In this document: in pieces, positions 25,160-36,465 of the stretch | How positions within the stretch are numbered: the first letter of the stretch is position 1 | Layout of the letters: the number at the start of each line of letters is the position of its first letter | DNA from: UBA5070 sp035352895 | GTDB taxonomy: Bacteria > Fibrobacterota > Fibrobacteria > UBA5070 | Length of the DNA stretch: 64,000 bases | Reading direction: 5' to 3' | NCBI GenBank assembly: GCA_035352895.1 | Contig: DAOPYN010000015.1 | Location: 1-64,000, forward strand | Program-made: the position numbers and the translations under genes | The notes under the pieces: generated by a model | Seen by the model: the letters and a program-made list of their open reading frames with translations, nothing else | The model's database searches: none | Told to the model about the DNA's origin: nothing

Positions 25160-25920
25160 GCACCATGGCGCTGCGATTCCTGCTGGCTCCCATCCTGGTG
25201 GGACTGGCGTCGCTCGCCGCTCGGCGCTGGGGGAACACCGTTGGCGGATGGATCGCCGCGCTTCCCTTCGTGGCGGGCCCGCTCCTCCTGGTGGTGGCCC
25301 TGGAACAGGGACCGGTTTTCGCGGCCCATTCCGCGCGGTCGGCCCTGTCGGGGATCGTGGCCTTGGCCGTGTTCTCCAACGTGTATGCCAGGATCTGTCA
25401 AAAATGGTCCTGGTGGGCCGCGCTTCCCGGATCCTGGACGTCCTACCTCGCCTCCGCCTGGGCCATGTCGCCTTGGGACATGGGCGTCGCCGCGCGGCTG
25501 GCGGGCGCGCTGTGCGCCCTGTGGACCGCGCGCCTCCTGCTTCCCCCGATCGTTCATTCCACCCACCATACGCCGCGCGAGCGCCCCACCTGGGATCTGC
25601 CCGCCCGGATGATCTCCGCGGCGGCCCTGGTGGGAACCATCGCCACGCTCGCGCACCGGTTGGGTCCCAACTGGAGCGGACTGCTCGCACCTTTCCCCAT
25701 CGCCACCACCATCCTGGTGGCCTTCACCCAGGCCCAGGAGGGCTCCGCGGCGGTCACGCGGATGTTGAGAGGCTTCCTTCCAGCTCTTGCGGGACTCGCG
25801 AGCTTCTTCGCCACCCTGGCCCTGGCCCTGCCCGTCTTGTCGGTCTTCCACGCCTTCGCGCTGGGCCTGGTGGTCACGGTGGCCACCCAGGCCCTGGCGA
25901 TCCGTCTGGCCGGGAAATAG
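25156..25920 (+). CDS. Integral membrane protein, function unknown
   Basis: About 254 residues with some eight hydrophobic helices. Two halves look alike: each has an arginine-bearing loop, a small-residue helix and a P-x-x-x/G-P-type turn (ALPFVAGPLLLVV in the first half, LLAPFPIATTILV in the second), suggesting an internal duplication. GTG at 25156 overlaps the previous stop (GTGA) and has GGGAG upstream; ATG at 25165 is the alternative. No family is recognised. Followed by a strong terminator. Confidence 0.72.
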   Translation: MSTMALRFLLAPILVGLASLAARRWGNTVGGWIAALPFVAGPLLLVVALEQGPVFAAHSARSALSGIVALAVFSNVYARICQKWSWWAALPGSWTSYLASAWAMSPWDMGVAARLAGALCALWTARLLLPPIVHSTHHTPRERPTWDLPARMISAAALVGTIATLAHRLGPNWSGLLAPFPIATTILVAFTQAQEGSAAVTRMLRGFLPALAGLASFFATLALALPVLSVFHAFALGLVVTVATQALAIRLAGK

Positions 25921-25931
25921 GTCTATCAACC

Positions 25932-25960
25932 ACCCCGCAGCTTCGCTGCGGGGTATTTTT
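25932..25960 (+). terminator. Strong intrinsic terminator
   Basis: ACCCCGCAGC and GCTGCGGGGT form a ten-base stem with a three-base loop, followed by ATTTTT. It ends the rsgA to membrane-protein run. A partial second copy of the left arm (ACCACCCCGCGGCTTCGC) occurs at about 25986-26003. Confidence 0.85.
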
Positions 25961-26016
25961 CTTGGCCAGCGAACTTCGATCACGAACCACCCCGCGGCTT
26001 CGCCCTTCGACGCACC

Positions 26017-27174
26017 TCAGGCGCGGGAAACGATGATCTTCTCGATATCCTCGGGGGACAGCGAACCGTTCTCGCCCTGCCTGGTCCCCCGTTGCGCGAA
26101 CCGCGCCCGCACCTTGGCTCCCGCCTGCACCGCGTCGATCCCGTGGTCGGAGAGCCGGGTGGGAACGCCCATGGATTCGAAGAACGCCTCGGTGAGCTCG
26201 ATGGCCCGCGAGGCGACCCAGGCGGGCTCGCCCGTGAGTCCCCAGACGCGCGCGCCGTACTTGGCCAAGCGCTCCTTCTTCATCTCCAGCTGGTGGCGCC
26301 ACACGCCGGGCAGGACCACCGCCAGGGTGCGCGCATGGTCCAATCCGTAGAATGCGGTCAATTCGTGTCCAATTCCGTGCGAGGCCCAGTCGCCGGGAAG
26401 ACCGGCACCCATCGCTCCCTGGAGAGCCATGGTGGCCGCCCACATCACGTTGGCGCGGGAAGCGTAGTCGGAGGGACTGGCGAGGACCTTGGGCCCTTCC
26501 TCGATCAGGGTGGAGAGGATCCCCTCGGCGAACCGGTCCTGCAGGACCGAATCCTTGTGCACCGTCACGTACTGCTCGGTGGTGTGCACGAAGGCGTCCA
26601 CGACGCCGTTTCCCGTCTGGCGGGCATCGAGCGTGAAGGTGGTGGCGGGATCCAGGATGGAAAACCGCGGATACACCAGCTCGGACCAGAAACCGAGCTT
26701 CTCGGTGGTCTCGTCGCGGCTGATCACCGCCGACCCGTTTGCCTCCGACCCGGTGGCGGGCAAGGTGAGCACGGCTCCGAGAGGCAACGCCGCCTTCACG
26801 CAACCACCGTTGGACCGCAGGATCTCCCAGGCGTCGGGACCGTCGTACTTCACGGCCGCGGCGATGAACTTGGTCCCGTCCAGGACCGATCCTCCGCCCA
26901 CAGGCAGGAGGAAATCGATCTCCTTCTCGCGCACCAGCCGCACCGCCTTCATCAGCGTTTCGTAGCGGGGGTTGGGCTCGATCCCTCCGAACTCCACCAC
27001 GAAGGCATCGTCCAACGCGGCGCGCACCGAGGCGTGCACACCGTTTCTGAAGATGGAGCCCCCTCCGTAGGTGAGAAGAACGCGAGCCCCCTTGGGGACC
27101 AGGTCGGAAAGCCGCGCGATGGTATCCCGCCCGAAAACCAGACGAGTTGGATTGGAGAATTCGAAATTCAGCAT
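26017..27174 (-). CDS. Iron-type (group III) alcohol dehydrogenase, YqhD/BDH-like
   Basis: A 385-residue NAD(P)-dependent enzyme. It has the GGGS nucleotide loop (TYGGGSIFRNG, about 38), VGGGSVLDGTKF (about 93), and the metal-binding region with VVDAFVHTTEQY (Asp/His), HGIGHELTAFYGLDHARTL and GLT further on. These blocks match butanol dehydrogenase/YqhD-like aldehyde reductases, which reduce aldehydes and need Fe2+ or Zn2+. Length is typical. TAGATT lies eight bases before the ATG (27172-27174) and there is no Shine-Dalgarno. Confidence 0.92.
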   Translation of the reverse strand: MLNFEFSNPTRLVFGRDTIARLSDLVPKGARVLLTYGGGSIFRNGVHASVRAALDDAFVVEFGGIEPNPRYETLMKAVRLVREKEIDFLLPVGGGSVLDGTKFIAAAVKYDGPDAWEILRSNGGCVKAALPLGAVLTLPATGSEANGSAVISRDETTEKLGFWSELVYPRFSILDPATTFTLDARQTGNGVVDAFVHTTEQYVTVHKDSVLQDRFAEGILSTLIEEGPKVLASPSDYASRANVMWAATMALQGAMGAGLPGDWASHGIGHELTAFYGLDHARTLAVVLPGVWRHQLEMKKERLAKYGARVWGLTGEPAWVASRAIELTEAFFESMGVPTRLSDHGIDAVQAGAKVRARFAQRGTRQGENGSLSPEDIEKIIVSRA

Positions 27175-27182
27175 GATGGAAA

Positions 27183-27188
27183 AATCTA
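27183..27188 (-). promoter_or_regulatory. -10 element (TAGATT) for the alcohol dehydrogenase
   Basis: On the minus strand TAGATT ends eight bases before the ATG, with a T-rich gap. It is identical to the element before the AAA/nuclease gene at 18086-18091. A leaderless transcript is implied. Confidence 0.4.
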
Positions 27189-27244
27189 GTCGCGTTTTTC
27201 CTGAAACGGTTCAATCCATCCAGGACGTTCCCGTCACCGCAGCG

Positions 27245-28564
27245 TCAGTCGAGCAAGTTTCCTCGGAAGCCCTGCGGGACCACCGCCGAGAGGGTCCAAC
27301 CGTTCTCTTCCCGCACATCCGGGAATTGCTCATGCAACACCCGTTGGACATGCTCCGGCTGGACGCTCTCGATGTTGTCCATGATTTCTTCCAAAGCGAT
27401 GGTCCTGCCGTACAAGAGCAGGCATTTCCCCAAATGCTGCATGCGGGCGCTGGAGCTTTCCAGGGCGAGGACCGCCGCACCCGCCGCGTGGTCCTTGGCG
27501 AAACGGAGCTCCTTCTTGGAAACCCCTTCCTCGCGGAGTTTGCGGATCTCCTCGCCCACCACCTTCACGGCCTTGGCGGCCTGGGCGGGCTCGGTTCCCA
27601 GCGAAACGCCCAAGGCCCCGGTCCCCAGCAGGAAATCGGCGAAGGAATAGACGCTGTAGGCCAATCCGCGCTTCTCGCGGATCTCCTGGTTCAGGCGACT
27701 GGACATCCCGCCCCCCAGGATCAGGTTCACCAGGCTCACCGCATGGCGATCGGGATGGTGGGCGCCCGGACTGCGCCTCGAGAGGATCAGGTTCACCTGC
27801 GAAACGTCCTTTTCCACCACGATCCGCGAGACCTGCCGGGCTCCCACGCGTTCCACCTTCTGGAGGATCCTCTCCCCGAACGCCCTCGATTCCAGGGCCT
27901 TGGCGGCGGTGGAAACCAGCCGATCGTGGTCCACGTTCCCCGATGCGGTCACCAGAAGCGGCACGTCGCCGGACAGGGAACGGCGCCGATGCTCCAGCAG
28001 ATCGTCCACCGAGAGCTTGGAAACGGAGTCCAGCGTGCCCGCGATGGGCTCGCCCAGGGCCTGGCGATTCCAAAGGGCATTGGCGAACAACTCCCCCACC
28101 AGCTCCTCCGGATCGTCGTCACAACCGCGTATCTCTTCCAGGACCACCTGGCGTTCGAGTTCCAGATCCTTCTTCCCGAGCTTGGCTCCGGTCACCAGGT
28201 CGCACACCAGATCGACCGCCCGATCCTGGTCGCGATCCAGCACCTTGGCGTAGAAGCAGGTCTGCTCGCGGCTGGTGAACGCGTTGAGGTGGCCGCCCAC
28301 TTCCTCCAGCTCCCTGGACACCCGCAAAGCCGAACGCCTGCCTGTGCCCTTGAACACCATGTGCTCGTAGAGATGGGCCAAGCCCGCCTTGCCCACGGGA
28401 TCGTGGCGGGACCCGAGGCCCAACCAGACTCCCACGGATTGGGAACGCAATCCCTCCATCCGTTCGGTCACCACGGCCACGCCGTTGGGAAGAAGGGTGG
28501 AGCGCACGCCCGAAACGGCGGCCGAACCTGGGGTGGAGCTTGAAATCGTTTTTTTCGTGGGCAC
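27245..28564 (-). CDS. M16-family zinc metallopeptidase
   Basis: About 439 residues, the size of single-unit bacterial M16 peptidases (processing-peptidase-like). The inverted zinc motif HLYEH (His64, Glu67, His68) and the distal LEEIRG are intact in the N-terminal half. The second half has the usual GGGMSSRLNQEIREKRGLAYSVYS signature. It likely degrades or processes peptides, in the cytoplasm because no signal peptide is seen. Start: GTG at 28564 places the family start normally; ATG at 28612 would add 16 residues and has GGAG near it. Divergent from tcdA. Confidence 0.9.
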   Translation of the reverse strand: MPTKKTISSSTPGSAAVSGVRSTLLPNGVAVVTERMEGLRSQSVGVWLGLGSRHDPVGKAGLAHLYEHMVFKGTGRRSALRVSRELEEVGGHLNAFTSREQTCFYAKVLDRDQDRAVDLVCDLVTGAKLGKKDLELERQVVLEEIRGCDDDPEELVGELFANALWNRQALGEPIAGTLDSVSKLSVDDLLEHRRRSLSGDVPLLVTASGNVDHDRLVSTAAKALESRAFGERILQKVERVGARQVSRIVVEKDVSQVNLILSRRSPGAHHPDRHAVSLVNLILGGGMSSRLNQEIREKRGLAYSVYSFADFLLGTGALGVSLGTEPAQAAKAVKVVGEEIRKLREEGVSKKELRFAKDHAAGAAVLALESSSARMQHLGKCLLLYGRTIALEEIMDNIESVQPEHVQRVLHEQFPDVREENGWTLSAVVPQGFRGNLLD

Positions 28565-28607
28565 GGAGCGAAGGTAGGAAAGCCCCGGCGATCCTCCGCC
28601 ACGGAGG

Positions 28608-28613
28608 TACATT
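28608..28613 (+). promoter_or_regulatory. -10 element (TACATT) for tcdA
   Basis: TACATT lies 11 bases before the tcdA ATG, and no ribosome binding site separates them. The same TACATTGC string occurs in the promoter at 9144-9151. No good -35 hexamer was found. Confidence 0.4.
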
Positions 28614-28624
28614 GCGCTCCGAAC

Positions 28625-29416
28625 ATGGCTTCCAATCCCGTCTTCCATCGCCTGGAACTGCTCGTGGGCTCCTCCGTGGTCCGGCGACTCCAGGGTTCCC
28701 GCGCCATCGTCTTCGGAGTGGGGGGGGTGGGCAGCTGGTGCGCCGAAGCCCTCGTGCGCAACGGACTGGGCGCGGTGACGGTGGTGGACTCCGACACCGT
28801 CTGCGTCACCAACGTCAACCGCCAGCTCCAGGCGACAACAGGAACCGTCGGGCAGTCGAAGGTGGACCTGCTGGCCCAGCGGCTTCGGTCCATCCATCCG
28901 CGCTGCCAGGTGGAAGCCCACCAGGCGGTGTACGAGAAGGCCACCCGGGACCGGTTCGAACTGCCCTCCTACGACTACGTGGTGGACGCCATCGACAGCT
29001 ACACCCACAAGCTGGACCTGATCGAGCACGCCTGGGAGGTGGGCGCCACGTTGGTGTCGTCCATGGGAGCCGCCTGCCGCGTGGATTCCACCGCCGTGCG
29101 CACCACCTCCGTGTGGAACGCGCGCAAGGATCCGTTCGCGCGCATCGTCCGCAAGGGCCTGCGCAAGCGGGGGTTTTCCGGGGATTTCCAGGTGGTCTAC
29201 AGCGAAGAGGATCCGCTCCCGCCCACGGAAACCACGTCGGTCGCCTGCGGGACGCACCAATGCTTCTGCCCGCACGACGCCGATTCCGACCGCAAGGACT
29301 GGTGCGAGACCAAGCTCGTGATCAACGGAAGCGCCGTCCACGTGACCGCGGCCTTCGGGATGGCCCTGGCGGGGCTGGTCCTGCAGGACGCCCGCGCCAA
29401 GGTGGCCGCCCCCTGA
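28625..29416 (+). CDS. tcdA: tRNA threonylcarbamoyladenosine dehydratase
   Basis: A 263-residue E1-like (ThiF/MoeB superfamily) ATP-dependent enzyme that cyclises t6A37 to ct6A in tRNA. It has the nucleotide motif GVGGVGSWCAEAL (about residue 31), the DSDTVCVTNVNRQ segment that binds ATP, and DAIDSYTHK. The TcdA-type second half includes GAACRVDSTAVRTTSVWNARKDPFARIVRKGLRK. Length is normal. The C-terminal third has a Cys pair (HQCFCP). It stands alone, divergent from the M16 peptidase. Confidence 0.9.
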   Translation: MASNPVFHRLELLVGSSVVRRLQGSRAIVFGVGGVGSWCAEALVRNGLGAVTVVDSDTVCVTNVNRQLQATTGTVGQSKVDLLAQRLRSIHPRCQVEAHQAVYEKATRDRFELPSYDYVVDAIDSYTHKLDLIEHAWEVGATLVSSMGAACRVDSTAVRTTSVWNARKDPFARIVRKGLRKRGFSGDFQVVYSEEDPLPPTETTSVACGTHQCFCPHDADSDRKDWCETKLVINGSAVHVTAAFGMALAGLVLQDARAKVAAP

Positions 29417-29481
29417 CGAGAGCTTTTCCCGAAAGGGGGGGCGCGAGTTCGAGGATCCGCCCAAGGGCGTATCGTACGAAC

Positions 29482-30759
29482 CTACTTCACGCGGAATTCG
29501 ATGCGACGATTCTTGGCGCGACCTTCCTCGGTCGCGTTATCGGCGACCGGTTGGGCAGGACCGTATCCCTTGGAGGTCAGCTGCTTGGCGGGAACGCCGA
29601 GCTTGACCAGATAGGCCTGCACCGCCTTGGCGCGCTTTGCGGAAAGTACGTTGTTCGTCTTGGCCTTGCCTGCGTTGTCGGTGAAGCCGGCGATCTCGAC
29701 CTTCGACTTCGGAGAAGACTTCAAGGCCTCCGCCGCGTGGACCAGGACCGGATTGCTCGAGGAGTCGATGTCCGCCTTGCCGGTCGCGAACAGGATGCCC
29801 GACAAGGTCAGCTTGGTTCCCTTCTCGAACTTGATCTCGACGCAACCGGTCGAATCGACCTTTTCACCTTCGGGCGATCCCGGGCACTTGTCCAGGTGAT
29901 CGGCCACGCCATCCTTGTCGGAATCGACCGGGCAACCCGACTCGTCGACCGAGACGCCGGCCGGGGTTTCCGAGCACTTGTCCAGGTGATCGGCCACGCC
30001 ATCCTTGTCGGAGTCGATCGGGCAACCCGTTCCATCGACCGAAACGCCCATCGGGGTGTTCTGGCAGTTGTCGAGGTTGTCCGAAACGCCATCGGAATCG
30101 GCATCCCGCACGGAATCGATGAACTGCGTCGCCTGCGGAGGAAGGATGGCGCGCAGCTCTTGTTCACCGCCGCCGAATCGCCAGGTCAAGCCAAGGCCCG
30201 CGCGGATGAGATCGTCCCGCTTGTGGTAGAAGTCTTCGCCGGTCTGGATGCCGTCGAGCTTGTCCCAAAGCTTCGCGTAGGCGCGGTTCTCCAGGAAGAC
30301 GGTGCCGGAAATGCGCTGTCCGAACAGCAGCTCCAACCCCAGCTCGACGGGGACGTAGACGTTCCCCGCCAGGTCCTGGACCTTGATCCCGTAGGAGTTG
30401 GCCGTTCCGAAATCCGACGAAACGCCCGCCGCGAGGTAGGGGCGAAGCGATTCGAAGTATCCGAAGGTGGGCTGGTAGACGCCCTGGACGCCGACGTTCC
30501 CGAAGTTCTTGGTCCGGAATGCGTTGGTGCCGTCCGAGATCTCCCCGTATCCGCCGATGAGGCGGGCGGCGAAGGTCTCGTTGATGTGGTATTCCACGTG
30601 CGCCCGGCCATAGGGCATGATGTTGTTGCCGTAGGATCCGTTGTATCGCTGGGCGCCGCCGGCGATCCCGATGCCGATCCTTCCGTCCAACGAAACGGGA
30701 TCTTCGGCCATGGCCGAAAACGCCATGGCGGAAACGAGGAGGGTTGAGAACTTGAACAT
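29482..30759 (-). CDS. OmpA-family protein with TSP type-3 repeats (paralogue 1)
   Basis: A 425-residue outer-membrane protein. The signal peptide is about residues 1-18 (MFKFSTLLVSAMAFSAMA). A barrel-like region (20-210; aromatic beta strands) follows. Then come calcium-binding thrombospondin type-3 repeats (about 215-310; units with DSDKDGVADHLDKC), and a C-terminal OmpA peptidoglycan-binding domain (about 315-425; SKVEIAGFTDNAGKAKTNNVLSAKRA and the end NRRIEFRVK). It ties the outer membrane to peptidoglycan. The ATG at 30757-30759 is chosen for its signal peptide; a longer frame adds 21 unlikely residues. Close paralogue of the protein at 36466-37854. Confidence 0.93.
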   Translation of the reverse strand: MFKFSTLLVSAMAFSAMAEDPVSLDGRIGIGIAGGAQRYNGSYGNNIMPYGRAHVEYHINETFAARLIGGYGEISDGTNAFRTKNFGNVGVQGVYQPTFGYFESLRPYLAAGVSSDFGTANSYGIKVQDLAGNVYVPVELGLELLFGQRISGTVFLENRAYAKLWDKLDGIQTGEDFYHKRDDLIRAGLGLTWRFGGGEQELRAILPPQATQFIDSVRDADSDGVSDNLDNCQNTPMGVSVDGTGCPIDSDKDGVADHLDKCSETPAGVSVDESGCPVDSDKDGVADHLDKCPGSPEGEKVDSTGCVEIKFEKGTKLTLSGILFATGKADIDSSSNPVLVHAAEALKSSPKSKVEIAGFTDNAGKAKTNNVLSAKRAKAVQAYLVKLGVPAKQLTSKGYGPAQPVADNATEEGRAKNRRIEFRVK

Positions 30760-30846
30760 GTGCGACTCCAAGGTGAATTGAGGATCCAGGCTCGTGGCCG
30801 ATCCATAGTGGCGAAGGGGCATTGCGCAGGATAGTTAATTCCCGGT

Positions 30847-30880
30847 CCTGTCGGGAAACGTCAAGGAAGACCCCGACAGG
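30847..30880. other. Nine-base inverted repeat between OmpA-like and lectin-like genes
   Basis: CCTGTCGGG (30847-30855) and CCCGACAGG (30872-30880) can pair perfectly. No U-run follows on either strand, so it is not a classical terminator. It lies in the promoter region of the OmpA gene and after the stop of the minus-strand secreted gene. Confidence 0.4.
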
Positions 30881-30967
30881 GTTGTTGGTCCTGCGGACCC
30901 GATCCCGTGCGGGTTTCCGGGCAATCGATGCGTCAACGCGAAGGCGTCGGTCGCAAGCACCGGGATC

Positions 30968-31954
30968 TCAGCGCACCGTCCGTCCCCGAACATCCACTCC
31001 AGACCTGCCCGTGGCGGTCCACAGCCCGGAGCCGCGTCTGGCCGAGGTCTGGCTCCGCGAAATTCCCGAGGGATCCGAAGGCGGCACGATCTCGCGCAGC
31101 GAGGTGTATTTGTACTCGGCGGTGTCTCCGTCCGTGCGCCACAGGAATGTGCCATGACCCTGCGAAATGATGGTTCGTTCGTCCGTGTAGGTGCATCCGG
31201 AGATCGCCGAGGCGGCCGCCGCGAAGGTGCCGGTGTCTTCCACCGCGCCCACCTTCTTCCAGACGGCCTTCGCCACATCGCCCCCGGACACGGAATCGAT
31301 CCACGCCTCCAGGTGCACGCCCTTGCCGTCGGGCCGGTTCCAGACCAGGTACTTCATCCCGAACCACCGCCCGGTGGGTGAACGGGATCCGCCCCAGAGC
31401 GGGCTTTGCGTGTGGAATCCCCCACCGGACCAGTAGTCGCTGGAAGGATGCTTGAGCTCCTTCTCGAAATCCCATTTCCCGTCGTTGCGAAATCGCGCGT
31501 AGTAGGTGGTCGCGTCGCAGTCGTCCCCACCCGAAGACGCATGCCCCAGGGGCCCGCTGCGCGCGCCCACCACCAGGCCGCCGTAGTCGGTCTTGGTGTT
31601 TCCCCAGTGCCGGTAGTAGGTGGTGAATTCGGTGTTCAGGAAGAACTGGGAACCCGTTGCGCCGATCTTCAGGGAATTGAGGTGGAATCGGGGCGACCCG
31701 CCCGAAAGCCGTAGCGTTCCCGTGCCATCGATCCAGAATCCGTCCGTGCTGCCGGAATGATCCTCCGTCCAGTCGGTGGGATCGAACGGATCGGAAGCGT
31801 ACTTCAGGTTGCGCGCCTTCCCGTTGGCCCAGTGGAGGGAATTCCACAACCGGGTCCCCGCGGCGGTGGGAAGGAACCGTTCGATCCCGAAGGTGTCGAA
31901 CACCGGCTCGGCCGCGAAACCAACGAGCACCGACACTCCTGCGACAATCCACAT
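30968..31954 (-). CDS. Secreted lectin/glucanase-fold-like protein, function unknown
   Basis: A 328-residue protein. ATG at 31952-31954 has GGAGGG upstream and gives a signal peptide (MWIVAGVSVLVGFAA); a start further up adds 29 unlikely residues. The mature part is beta-rich with recurrent aromatic residues and Gly: FFLNTEFTTYYRHWG, GGLVVGARSGPLGHASSG, TYYARFRNDGKWDFEKE, and GRWFGMKYLVWNRPDGKGVHLEAWIDS. This pattern resembles concanavalin-like jelly-roll modules in secreted carbohydrate-active proteins, but no catalytic site is recognised. It lies near the xylanase, consistent with a plant-polymer role (inference). Confidence 0.65.
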   Translation of the reverse strand: MWIVAGVSVLVGFAAEPVFDTFGIERFLPTAAGTRLWNSLHWANGKARNLKYASDPFDPTDWTEDHSGSTDGFWIDGTGTLRLSGGSPRFHLNSLKIGATGSQFFLNTEFTTYYRHWGNTKTDYGGLVVGARSGPLGHASSGGDDCDATTYYARFRNDGKWDFEKELKHPSSDYWSGGGFHTQSPLWGGSRSPTGRWFGMKYLVWNRPDGKGVHLEAWIDSVSGGDVAKAVWKKVGAVEDTGTFAAAASAISGCTYTDERTIISQGHGTFLWRTDGDTAEYKYTSLREIVPPSDPSGISRSQTSARRGSGLWTATGRSGVDVRGRTVR

Positions 31955-32165
31955 GGCACCCTCCCCCAGGGATGGTCGTCGCCTCGCAACCGGCGCTCCG
32001 GGAAGCTCGCTTCCCCGGGGAGCCGATTCCCCCGACGCCACTCCACAGCGGAAAGATTCACATTTTTGAACCCTCCCCTGGTGGCTTTCATGCGGAAACG
32101 GATCCCCCGGACTGCCGATTGGCTAATTTTCCACCCTTCCTTCCACTTCGACCGGAGAGCCCACC

Positions 32166-34826
<2,661 letters not shown>

Positions 34827-34887
34827 ATCGTCGGTCCTGTCGCCGTTCGGGGGGGGATCGTCCCTCCCTCGACGGCGGTGGATCACC

Positions 34888-36063
34888 TCAATTCCTATTC
34901 AGCAGCTCCACGGGATGGAATCCATTCCCGCGCTCGATTCCCATCACCAGCCGTCCGTCCACGACGCGCACGACCAGGGAATGGGGATCACGCTCTCCCC
35001 TCCACTGCACGGGCTTGCGGAGAATCGTCGAGGTGGGAGACGGGGGATTCGGGTTGTCCTTCACATACTGCTTGAGCCACGTGAAGGCGGGACGGTCCAC
35101 CTCGTTTTTCAGCAACCCGGAGAACTTGGCCTGCTCCCAGGTCTTCCCGTACACGTATCCCCAAATGGTCACTCCGGCGACATGCTTCGATTCCCAAAGC
35201 ACGGGGAATAGGGACTTGTAGGCCGCAAGCTGCTTGGCGTCGTCCTCGTAGGAAAGATCCAGCTCCGACACGTAGATGGGAAGTCCGGTTTCCCCGGCAA
35301 GTCGCTCCAGCACGGCGGTCAGATCGGAGGCCGACATCTCCGGGAAGTCGTACCCGCTGGACGGTGAGGCCGCGGAAAGGTCGTGCGCTTGGCATCCGAT
35401 GGCATCGATGTTCCCGGGAGCAGCGGCCTTCACTGCCTTGGCGATGGAAATGAACTTGTCCACGTCCCACCGGAAGTTGTTGTAGTCGTTGAGCACCAGG
35501 GTTGCCTTGGGCCAGCGCTGGCGGGCCATCTGGAAGGCCTTGGCGATCCAAACCGGATTGGCAAAGGAGGTGTCGCCCAAAGCCGGGGCCCAGTTCTTGG
35601 GGAAGGCATGGTAGGGCTCGTTCACGACATCGATCAGTTCTGCGTCCGGATAACGGGCCGCGGCGGAATCCATCCAGTTTTCGATCGCCGCCAGCTGCTT
35701 GTCGCGCGGGAGGTTGTCCATCCATCCGGGGTATTGGCTCCCCCAGACCAGGGTATGGAACTTGAAGGGAATACCCGCGCGTCGCGAGAACCGGTAGACG
35801 CTGTCGCAACGCGCGAAGTTCTTCTGGCCCTGCGAGTTGCCCTCCACGATTCCCCATTTGCAGACGTTCTCGGCGGTGATCTGGCTCCAGTACTGCGAAA
35901 AATCCGCCTTCACCGCATCCAGGTAGCTGTCGTCGCGGGTGGTGATGTTTCCCAGGAACTTGGTGGCTCCCTTGGCCATTTGGGCGGAAAGGACGGTGCA
36001 GCACCCAAGCACCAGGCAGAGGCAACGAGGGAGGGGTCCGCTCGGAAGGGTTCGTCTGGTCAT
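34888..36063 (-). CDS. Secreted GH10 endo-1,4-beta-xylanase
   Basis: A 391-residue glycoside hydrolase of family 10 that cuts the xylan backbone. The signal peptide region is residues 1-32 and contains several Cys (CLCLVLGCC). The catalytic barrel spans about 35-345, with substrate-binding CKWGIVEG and HTLVWGSQYPGW, the acid/base Glu149 in DVVNEP, and the nucleophile Glu267 in YVSELDL. A short Pro-rich linker (NPNPPSPTST) leads to a small C-terminal segment of about 40 residues, too short for a binding module but like a sorting or surface tail. ATG at 36061-36063 has GGAG six bases before; an in-frame ATG four codons upstream is the alternative. Confidence 0.95.
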   Translation of the reverse strand: MTRRTLPSGPLPRCLCLVLGCCTVLSAQMAKGATKFLGNITTRDDSYLDAVKADFSQYWSQITAENVCKWGIVEGNSQGQKNFARCDSVYRFSRRAGIPFKFHTLVWGSQYPGWMDNLPRDKQLAAIENWMDSAAARYPDAELIDVVNEPYHAFPKNWAPALGDTSFANPVWIAKAFQMARQRWPKATLVLNDYNNFRWDVDKFISIAKAVKAAAPGNIDAIGCQAHDLSAASPSSGYDFPEMSASDLTAVLERLAGETGLPIYVSELDLSYEDDAKQLAAYKSLFPVLWESKHVAGVTIWGYVYGKTWEQAKFSGLLKNEVDRPAFTWLKQYVKDNPNPPSPTSTILRKPVQWRGERDPHSLVVRVVDGRLVMGIERGNGFHPVELLNRN

Positions 36064-36465
36064 CGAATTCTCCATGTGGTCGACAGCTCCGCACAGGCCG
36101 CAACTCGGCGGACTCGACAAACTTTACGTTGGAACGCCAAAGCTCGCCACGCGAATCGTTGTGGAAATGACAACGTCGATCAGGGCGATCCGCAAGCCGA
36201 TCACGGAAACTTTTTACGCCATCAGAACCTTGCATTCTCGATTCTATAGGCCTTTTCCGTACACCGGGAACAGCATCCGCCCCCCTGTTTTTTGGGAGAC
36301 ACTCCGGTTTTCAGGGATTTCCCATTTAAGCCTTAGGGAATTTGTGCCATTGAAAACCGACAGATGAGCATCAATTTTTACATACAGGCACTGGGTACGC
36401 GTTTTGCCGAGCCCACACAAACGAGGTCGACTCGATCGACCCAAAACCGAAAAGAACCAAAAACC
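36064..36465. other. Gene-free divergent promoter region, xylanase / OmpA paralogue 2
   Basis: Four hundred bases between two divergent secreted-protein genes. The sequence is more AT-rich than its surroundings, with no credible coding frame. TTTTTACATA at 36375-36384 could be a -10 for the OmpA gene, but no matching -35 at a proper distance is seen. The OmpA gene would then have a leader of about 75 bases. Confidence 0.5.
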